Assembly: GCF_946187725.1 (NCBI RefSeq)
Contig: NZ_CAMHSK010000004.1
Span: 62,001 to 126,000 of the forward strand
Length of the DNA: 64,000 bases
Reading direction: 5' to 3'
Origin: an uncultured Treponema sp.
Lineage (GTDB): Bacteria > Spirochaetota > Spirochaetia > Treponematales > Treponemataceae
Made by a program: the position numbers and the translations under genes. Under the pieces are notes generated by a model. It saw nothing but the letters and a program-made list of their open reading frames with translations. It searched no databases and was not told the origin of the DNA. Shown one piece after another: positions 58,062-64,000 of the stretch (position 1 is its first letter; the number at the start of each line of letters is the position of its first letter).

Positions 58062-59210
58062 ATGAAATTGTCGAAACTTTGTCTTGTTGTTTTTGGAATG
58101 TGCGTGCTTCTTTCGGGCTGCGGTAAAAAAAATGTCTCCATGCACAAAAACCGTAAAATCGACCTTGAGATGGCACAAAAATCCAGCGACCACAAATGGT
58201 TCTATTTTTCAAATGACTCCTTCGCTGAAATTGACTTGCCTCAGCACTCGCAGATTCATTCTCTAAAACCATGGACTGAAAGCATCAGAATTTGCGACGG
58301 AAATGTTGCCGCTGACGGAAAGGCGATAATGCTTGTAAATCATCTTGGAGCACTTACTTTCGATTCAAGCGACAATCCGCTTTTAATACAGGATTACCAG
58401 CTTTTTTCAGATTCGACTGCGGGAAATCTTGTCTTTGAAAGCGATGTTCCGTATTTCACGCTCGTAAAAAACTCTTTCTTCAACAAGAATGGCGGAAATC
58501 CGAATCAGAGCCATATCATCCGTCTTTCACCTGAACAGAAAATGTTTTTCCCGGTTGTCACTTATGGCGAACTTAATATTGAACAGTCGGGCGAAGTTAC
58601 AAGCACATTTTTTGACGGTACGGACTGGTTCAGTTCTGTCAAATCGACAAAAAACAATAAAGTTACCTTCCATTATATTAAGTGGAAATCGCTCGTGGAT
58701 TTGGCTTCGGTTCAGCCATTTTCTTCGGCACAAAGCACGGGCAGCATCTCAGTTTCAGAAATTTCCGAATCCAGCTACAGAAATTTGGTCACGCCGGAAG
58801 ATTTTTCAAAGGCACCGTTGCGGCTTAAAAATCTTCTCAAATCGATTCCGAATAATTTCAGTTTCGTTCTCACTTGCCGTGATGCGGGCGGCTCTTCTCC
58901 GCGATATTTTTCAAACGGCCTGACCGATGACGGAACTGCGGCCAACGCAATCATCAAAGACAATTGGGTTTGTGCGGTTTTTGGTGACGGCACAACTTAT
59001 TTTGCAGGTGCAGTTGACGGCTTCCCGCTTATCAACAATGGAAAAACCGTTGCATTCCGCTTGCCCAAATTGCCTCGCCGTTATTCTTATCAGGCTTTTG
59101 CAATCAGCGGAAAATATTTAATCGTTGCCTGGGAAGAAAGTGACTTTTACAAGACCGGTCGTGCAGGATTTTTGACCGTCGATATGGAAAAATTGTTCTA
59201 TTCAAAGTAA
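58062..59210 (+). CDS. Lipoprotein, unknown, beta-rich
   Basis: 382 residues with lipobox LLSGCGK. The body looks like a beta-propeller or similar repeat (periodic short beta segments, FFDGTDWFSSVKS, AVFGDGTTYFAGAVDGFPL) but no named family. It is 23 bp upstream of the outer-membrane protein gene and probably shares its transcript. Envelope location likely. Confidence 0.65.
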   Translation: MKLSKLCLVVFGMCVLLSGCGKKNVSMHKNRKIDLEMAQKSSDHKWFYFSNDSFAEIDLPQHSQIHSLKPWTESIRICDGNVAADGKAIMLVNHLGALTFDSSDNPLLIQDYQLFSDSTAGNLVFESDVPYFTLVKNSFFNKNGGNPNQSHIIRLSPEQKMFFPVVTYGELNIEQSGEVTSTFFDGTDWFSSVKSTKNNKVTFHYIKWKSLVDLASVQPFSSAQSTGSISVSEISESSYRNLVTPEDFSKAPLRLKNLLKSIPNNFSFVLTCRDAGGSSPRYFSNGLTDDGTAANAIIKDNWVCAVFGDGTTYFAGAVDGFPLINNGKTVAFRLPKLPRRYSYQAFAISGKYLIVAWEESDFYKTGRAGFLTVDMEKLFYSK

Positions 59211-59233
59211 AATAGGGCATGAGAAAATAGCCT

Positions 59234-59953
59234 ATGCGAAAGATTGTCGTTTTGTCATCAATTTTTCTGTTTTCTCTTTCATTTCTTTCTGCTCAGGAAG
59301 AGCCTGTTCCATCAGAAGAACCTGCGGAATCAGTGTCATTTTTTTCACAAATCGATAAATCGCTTTTCTTTACGGCAGGTCCCAATCTTCTTCTCAACAC
59401 GGACTCTTCCACAAAATCCGCTCCAAGCCCAGTCATGTATTCTCTTGGAATTGGCGGTGATTTTTCTTTTGTAAATGGTCTGCTTTTACAAACACACGCT
59501 TCTTTTTTTACGAATTATTATCTCTGGGATGGGGAAAATGCCCGTCCAGCTGAAGTCGAAAATCGCACTGCAACGGCTCTATCGTTCATGCTTGATTTGA
59601 CCGGCGGATACACATTTAATCTTGATGAAGGCAAAAAGCATCTTCTTTCTGTTGCGGGCGGCTTAGGCTTTTTATTTCGCCATGCACTTCTTTCAAATGG
59701 AGTCGATGCGGATGAGCTGAACCGTGAAACAGGCAGTTCTGCGGGCGATGATGTTTCAGACATAAATGGCACTTTTTTCAGCGATTTGAATTTTCTGTAC
59801 CCGGAATTCGCATTTTCTTATTCATACATCCTTTCTGAAACCTGGAAAGCTGGCGCTGAATTCCGCACTTATCTTCCAATTGGCGCGCTTGCAAATGGAC
59901 ATGGCGTTGACGGCATGATTTTTTCTCTTGCCGCAAAACTCAATTATCGTTAA
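59234..59953 (+). CDS. Outer-membrane beta-barrel-like protein
   Basis: 239 residues. Signal peptide MRKIVVLSSIFLFSLSFLSA. Alternating hydrophobic strands, aromatic ends and a final FSLAAKLNYR strand are typical of small outer-membrane barrels of spirochaetes. Function unknown. Confidence 0.65.
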   Translation: MRKIVVLSSIFLFSLSFLSAQEEPVPSEEPAESVSFFSQIDKSLFFTAGPNLLLNTDSSTKSAPSPVMYSLGIGGDFSFVNGLLLQTHASFFTNYYLWDGENARPAEVENRTATALSFMLDLTGGYTFNLDEGKKHLLSVAGGLGFLFRHALLSNGVDADELNRETGSSAGDDVSDINGTFFSDLNFLYPEFAFSYSYILSETWKAGAEFRTYLPIGALANGHGVDGMIFSLAAKLNYR

Positions 59954-59977
59954 AAAAAACTCCCCATGAGCGGGGAG
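59953..59977 (-). terminator. Terminator of the CNBD regulator gene
   Basis: On the minus strand GCTCCCCGC / GGGGAG forms a stem followed by TTTTTTTT. It also separates the convergent outer-membrane gene. Confidence 0.75.
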
Positions 59978-59984
59978 CTTGAAA

Positions 59985-61229
59985 TTACTTGTTTTTTGAA
60001 TCTGAGCGGGTCTCAACGATTCGCTGCATATCGGCAATGTTGCTGACAAGAATGTAATTGTCAAACATTTCGATTTTGTGCGAAGCTACGAAACGCTTTA
60101 ACTCGTCTTTTACTACGCTTGGTGGCAATCCTGACCAGTGAATGATGTCTGATTCCGTAACATTGAACTTTCGCCTTCGGTCAGCACCAGGTGTGTTGCC
60201 GTTCATTTCGTTGAACATACAGAAGACATCTGCCAGACGAGCCTGTGGATCTGAGATTACGAGAATTCGGAGTCTGCGCTTTTGATCGTAGATTCGTTTG
60301 CAGAAAATCTTGAGCAAAATGAGTGCAAGCTGCGGATTGCCTGTGATGAGCATTTCAAAGTTTGCCTTGTTGAATTCGAGACACTCAACATGACCTTTTG
60401 CAACGCAGGTTGCCGAGCGCGGTGTGTTGTCAAGAATTGCCATTTCGCCGAAGAATTCACCGGGCTTTAGAATGTCGAGATTCTTGTTGGATTCATTGAT
60501 GCATTTTGTGAGCTGAACGGCACCGTCCTGAATGAGATAGAAGGTTTCGCCACGCTCGAATTCAGTGATGATGACCTGACCGTTTTCGTAAACTTTCTGG
60601 AATCGTTTGAATGCCGGAAGATCAAACATTTTGATTGAAGAGCCGAGAGCAGCCGTAGCGGACAAATCAGAAGTTTCGGAACTTGTGATGCCCTTTTTAA
60701 CATAGGCATTTGATTTAAGGAGCATTTCCTTGAGTTCTTTATTGGTGACTTCAGATGGATACAATTTGAGGTAGGTTTTGCAGACATCTTCGCAACTCTG
60801 CCATTCTTCGTCATTGTAGAACGCTTTTGCAACACTAAAGAGGCCGTCCATCTGGTTGAAACTTTCGTTATTGTTCAGTACGGATTCTGTTTTTTTGTGA
60901 ATCTGTCGCAACTGATTTGAGAATACTCGAAGCATCTTCATGATGAGCTGCTTGTTGTTGCTGAACATCATTTCAAATTCCTGAGATGTCATTGAAATAC
61001 AAACGGCATCATCGAGCGTCATGACGGTTTCTTCGCGTGGAAAATGGCCGATTGCTGATTTTACACCAAAAAACTCACCCTGTTTGATTTGTTCTGAAAT
61101 CTGCGCGCGGGTTTCGACATCTGTAGTAGTGATGTTTGCATGACCTTTCTGAAGAATAAAAACGCGGTCATCAGTATCGCCTTCAAAATAGATAATTGAA
61201 CCCTTTGTATATGAAATCGCTTTAGGCAT
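59985..61229 (-). CDS. Regulator with two cyclic-nucleotide-binding domains and a winged helix
   Basis: 414 residues. First CNBD about 1-115 (YTKGSIIYFEGDTDDRVFIL, GEFFGVKSAI), a helical linker, second CNBD about 205-320 (KPGEFFGEMAILDNTPRSAT, the PRSAT phosphate-binding cassette), and a C-terminal winged helix (VTESDIIHWSGLPPSVVKDE). The first domain lacks the phosphate-binding Arg pattern, so only the second should bind nucleotide. Likely a Crp-like regulator widely kept in treponemes. Confidence 0.83.
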   Translation of the reverse strand: MPKAISYTKGSIIYFEGDTDDRVFILQKGHANITTTDVETRAQISEQIKQGEFFGVKSAIGHFPREETVMTLDDAVCISMTSQEFEMMFSNNKQLIMKMLRVFSNQLRQIHKKTESVLNNNESFNQMDGLFSVAKAFYNDEEWQSCEDVCKTYLKLYPSEVTNKELKEMLLKSNAYVKKGITSSETSDLSATAALGSSIKMFDLPAFKRFQKVYENGQVIITEFERGETFYLIQDGAVQLTKCINESNKNLDILKPGEFFGEMAILDNTPRSATCVAKGHVECLEFNKANFEMLITGNPQLALILLKIFCKRIYDQKRRLRILVISDPQARLADVFCMFNEMNGNTPGADRRRKFNVTESDIIHWSGLPPSVVKDELKRFVASHKIEMFDNYILVSNIADMQRIVETRSDSKNK

Positions 61230-61317
61230 CTTGTTTTGCGCTCCTGATTCTTAAATCAAAGATAAAATATCAGCACTAGTATAACATAAGATTCATTTTT
61301 ATGCTATTATTTTTTGC

Positions 61318-62199
61318 ATGATAGACCTACATTCTCATTCATCTGCTTCGGACGGAATTTTTTCTCCAAAAGAATCCGCAGAGTACGCAATACAAAAAAA
61401 TCTGAAAGTCTGGGCTTTGACCGACCATGATACAGTTGATGGACTTTCTGAAGCGGCAAAAACCTGTGCCGCAAGCGGAACCGAAATGATTTTTGTGCCG
61501 GGAATCGAAGTGAATGTCCGCTGGCCGACAGGTGAATTCCATCTTCTTGGGCTTGGACTTCGTAAATATTCAGAGGAATTAAGGGATTTGACCGCTGATT
61601 TGACAGAGAGCCGCCGCCGCCGAAATCAGGAAATCGTTGAAAAAATGAACAAGGACGGCATTGAAGTCACTTTGGAAGAAATTGAGGCGATGTTTTCCGA
61701 AAGTCAGCTTGGACGGCCGCATTTTGCAGCATATCTTGTCAAAATCGGGAAGGTAAAGCGTGTGCAGGAAGCATTTGACCGCTTTTTAGGCAAGGGCAGA
61801 CCGTATCATGTTAATCATGAGGGAGCGGATTTGGATGTGGCCGTTGAAGCAATAAAAAGTTCTGGCGGAATCCCCGTTCTTGCGCACCCGCTTTCACTTT
61901 ATGTTTCCTGGGGCAAAATGGATGAAACCATCGAAAAAATCAGAAATCACGGTGTTGCAGGCCTTGAAGCATGGCATCCGGCCGCAAGAATCAACGAAGG
62001 CTATAAATTAGAAGAACTTGCCAAAAAACTCGGAATGTTTGTCACGGCTGGAAGCGATTTTCATGGCAAAGGCGTGCGTGCTGACCGTCATTTGGGAAAG
62101 ACCAGCGGCGACCGAAAAATAGACGACCGTTTCTGGTTTGAAGAACTCGCCCCGCATTTGGGTGATTTTGATTATCGGGAAACGGAATGGTGTAATTAG
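61318..62199 (+). CDS. PHP-domain phosphoesterase (RnaAM/YciV type)
   Basis: 293 residues. Metal-binding motifs: MIDLHSHSSASDG, ALTDHDTVDG, FVPGIEVNV, VLAHPLSLY, TAGSDFHGKG. The family acts as 5'-nucleotidase or 5'-3' exoribonuclease (RnaAM). TATTAT at 61305-61310 lies seven bases before the ATG, so the mRNA may be leaderless. Confidence 0.87.
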   Translation: MIDLHSHSSASDGIFSPKESAEYAIQKNLKVWALTDHDTVDGLSEAAKTCAASGTEMIFVPGIEVNVRWPTGEFHLLGLGLRKYSEELRDLTADLTESRRRRNQEIVEKMNKDGIEVTLEEIEAMFSESQLGRPHFAAYLVKIGKVKRVQEAFDRFLGKGRPYHVNHEGADLDVAVEAIKSSGGIPVLAHPLSLYVSWGKMDETIEKIRNHGVAGLEAWHPAARINEGYKLEELAKKLGMFVTAGSDFHGKGVRADRHLGKTSGDRKIDDRFWFEELAPHLGDFDYRETEWCN

Positions 62200-62261
62200 C
62201 AATTGGGCGGGGAAAGCCTTACCCTCGCTCCAACCGCTTCGCGTTTTTCGCTACCCCTTCT

Positions 62262-62284
62262 CCTGGGGCTGTGCCCCAAGCCCC
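62262..62284. terminator. Inverted repeat between PHP and rpoN genes
   Basis: TGGGGC / GCCCCA hairpin just after the rpoN stop region, without a long T run. Weak as a terminator. Confidence 0.4.
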
Positions 62285-63940
62285 CTATCTCTCATAGCTT
62301 GAATTTATGTTCAGCTCGGTGCGGTATTTGGCTACGGTGCGGCGGGCTACTTTTATTCCTTTGGCGGCGAGAATGTCTGAAATCTTCTGGTCGGAAAGGG
62401 CTTTTTTGTCGTTTTTGTGCTCTTCAAGAATTGCGGCGATTTCGTATTTTACGCTTTCTTTTGAAATTGGTGCATTTTGCGTGCTGGCAGATGAAGTTTC
62501 GCCCGAAACCGTGCCATTTTCTGCTGAGTCTTGCTTTTCTTCCTTTATAGAAGTTTTTGTGCTTGATACTGCGTTCGTAAAAAAGTAGCTGATTGGAAAA
62601 ATTCCCCATTCGCAGGAAAGATATTTTGAATTTGCCATGCGTGAGATTGTTGCTTCGTGTACACCGAGTTTTTCTGCGATGTCTTTTTGTCTGAGCGGAG
62701 CCAAAAATCTAGCTCCCTTGCGGAAAAATTCTGCTTGTGCGGCAACAATTTCCTGTGCGGCTTTTAAAATCGTGCTTTCACGGTATAAAACGCTTTCGAT
62801 AAAGACTTTTGCTTCATTCACGCTGTTCCGTGCGAATTTAAGTTCTGCTTTTTTGCGTTCAGCCTGCTCGCTTGTATCGCCGTCCATTAATTCAGTGGAA
62901 TTTATTAGAGAAGTGTATTCTTTTGAAATTTGAAGTTTTGGAAGAAATTCGCGTGCAAAGGTGACGGTAAATTCAGGGCTTTCATCATCGTTTGAATCCT
63001 GCTGAATATGACCTGATTCTTCCAAATCATTTTGCTGTGCTAATGCGGAATTTCTTGTGACGATAACATCTGGTGCTATAAAGTGCGACTGTGCTGTTCC
63101 AAAGTTACGCGCTGGATAAGGGTCAAGTCTTCGGATAAAATCCAGAGAAAGTTCAATTTCTTCTATCGTAATGTCATCTTTTGAGAGCTGAATTTCACCA
63201 TCAGGATTGAATTTTAGTTTTTTCTGTGCGGCAATGTAATCTGTAATCTTTTTTTGAATTTTCTGCGGCTGTGGCGGATTCAAAAAAGCGAAATGTTCTT
63301 GTGATTCTAGTAAAAAAAGTGCGAGATTCGGAGCAAGCCCGGAAATCTTGGCCTGAACCGAAAGACTTTCAAGAAAATTATTCGTGCAGCAGCCGGCCGG
63401 ATCAAGATTCTGTACAATTGAAAGGCATTTTTTAAGGAAAGCACCTGTTTGATTTGGTTCATCGGGTTTTAAAAATGAGATTGGTGCTAGAATATGGAAT
63501 CCTTTTTCGTCGAGGTTATAAATCAGTTTTTCACACAGGGATTTTTCATCTTCTGAAAGGTTCATGGAGTTGAGCTGATGCAGAAGATGGTCGGTCAGAG
63601 GCTCCCGCTCGTCGGCATTGCTTTCAAGTGCCGCCTGAAAATTATCGCTTGCCGCACTTCCGTTCGCCGAAGCTGTTCCGTAATGCGTGTTGTCTGAAAA
63701 ACGGGAATTATTTGCAATCTGTGTATGTGATGAAGCAACTCCCGATTCGAGAGAGTCAGATTTTATTTCTAAGGCGGGATGCTTTTCTGCAAAAGAATAG
63801 ATTTCGTTCCGCAAATCAGCAGATGACATTGAAAGCAGGTTGAGCGACATAATCTGCGCTTGACTCATTCTTTGTGATTGAACTTGAGCCATGCTTTGAG
63901 AAGTTCGCTGCTGCATCGACATCTGCGGGAAATCTGGCAT
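62285..63940 (-). CDS. rpoN: RNA polymerase sigma-54 factor
   Basis: 551 residues from ATG 63940. Region I is Gln/Met-rich (QRTSQSMAQVQSQRMSQAQI), then SADLRNEIYSFAEKHPALEI. The core-binding part includes NLDEKGFHI and NLDPAGCC. The DNA-binding HTH reads LGVHEATISRMANSKYLSCE, and the RpoN box is VARRTVAKYRTELNI. Acidic, Ser-rich insertions in the middle are spirochaete-like. A second Met five codons upstream (TTG) would lie in the -10 box TATAAT (63952-63947), six bases from the ATG, so the mRNA is probably leaderless. Confidence 0.94.
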   Translation of the reverse strand: MPDFPQMSMQQRTSQSMAQVQSQRMSQAQIMSLNLLSMSSADLRNEIYSFAEKHPALEIKSDSLESGVASSHTQIANNSRFSDNTHYGTASANGSAASDNFQAALESNADEREPLTDHLLHQLNSMNLSEDEKSLCEKLIYNLDEKGFHILAPISFLKPDEPNQTGAFLKKCLSIVQNLDPAGCCTNNFLESLSVQAKISGLAPNLALFLLESQEHFAFLNPPQPQKIQKKITDYIAAQKKLKFNPDGEIQLSKDDITIEEIELSLDFIRRLDPYPARNFGTAQSHFIAPDVIVTRNSALAQQNDLEESGHIQQDSNDDESPEFTVTFAREFLPKLQISKEYTSLINSTELMDGDTSEQAERKKAELKFARNSVNEAKVFIESVLYRESTILKAAQEIVAAQAEFFRKGARFLAPLRQKDIAEKLGVHEATISRMANSKYLSCEWGIFPISYFFTNAVSSTKTSIKEEKQDSAENGTVSGETSSASTQNAPISKESVKYEIAAILEEHKNDKKALSDQKISDILAAKGIKVARRTVAKYRTELNINSSYER

Positions 63941-64000
63941 GAAAGTATTATACAAATGAAAGCGGAAAATTGAAAGTTGTGTTTTAGGCGTCTGGGAAAC

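Noticed and set aside
1-64000. CRISPR array, rRNA or tRNA genes.
   Set aside because: No regularly spaced repeats and no recognisable RNA gene cores were seen on either strand.

Overview
The window looks like a chromosomal segment of a host-associated, pectin-degrading Treponema (Spirochaetota). From about 2.77 kb on it is moderately AT-rich. It carries many spirochaete-type signalling genes: five GGDEF proteins, one HD-GYP protein, a Cache chemoreceptor, a hybrid histidine kinase, a double cyclic-nucleotide-binding regulator and RpoN. It also encodes a pectin set (CE8 esterase, GH28 polygalacturonase, PL1 pectate lyase). The first 2.6 kb is different: GC-rich codon use and Bacteroidota-type fimbrillin / FISUMP (DUF1566-like) / BIG2 domains. 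That stretch is either acquired DNA or a chimeric contig end.

Layout. 1-2.6 kb: Bacteroidota-like surface genes. 2.77-5.8 kb: toxin-antitoxin island. It holds a probable type I module (26-residue hydrophobic peptide plus convergent ~94-nt RNA), mazEF, an orphan second copy of the RNA element, and a HipA-like kinase with its own C-terminal winged helix behind five helically phased repeats. 5.8-9.2 kb: FliG-like gene and two diguanylate cyclases. 9.3-16.9 kb: cytidylate-kinase-like gene, pectinesterase, pectin-linked lipoprotein, polygalacturonase, SPOR protein, PAP2 phosphatase. 16.9-18.8 kb: glnA and an ANTAR RNA-binding antiterminator behind an attenuator leader. 19-27.5 kb: sugar-phosphate isomerase, anion permease, orphan DNA methyltransferase, then a cyclase / hybrid kinase / response-regulator operon. 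27.5-29.3 kb: gdhA behind a leader of the same design as that of glnA. 29.4-37 kb: chemoreceptor and c-di-GMP genes. 37-49 kb: lrgBA with a PurF paralogue lacking the catalytic Cys, pectate lyase, a small RNA/peptide locus, pyrE, Mn exporter-like gene, rlmB, Rrf2 regulator, purF, rnhA. 49.6-55.1 kb: four envelope genes resembling LPP20/CsgG flagellar outer-ring proteins. 55.1-58 kb: HEPN gene, decayed antitoxin, decayed IS630, GNAT toxin-antitoxin pair. 58-64 kb: lipoprotein, outer-membrane protein, CNBD regulator, PHP phosphoesterase, rpoN.

Main result. The glnA and gdhA leaders each start at or within a base or two of the predicted +1 with a small hairpin whose six-base loop reads AAAGNN (A at position 1, G at position 4, the reported ANTAR-target signature). 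In both, the 3' arm of this hairpin is also the 5' arm of an intrinsic terminator. The only ANTAR protein in the window lies directly downstream of glnA. This predicts an RNA-based antitermination circuit for ammonium assimilation.

Other recurring themes are promoters whose -10 box lies 5-8 bases from the start codon (leaderless mRNAs), and a dispersed family of GC-rich palindromic repeats, one of which sits between two copies of the gdhA 3' end.
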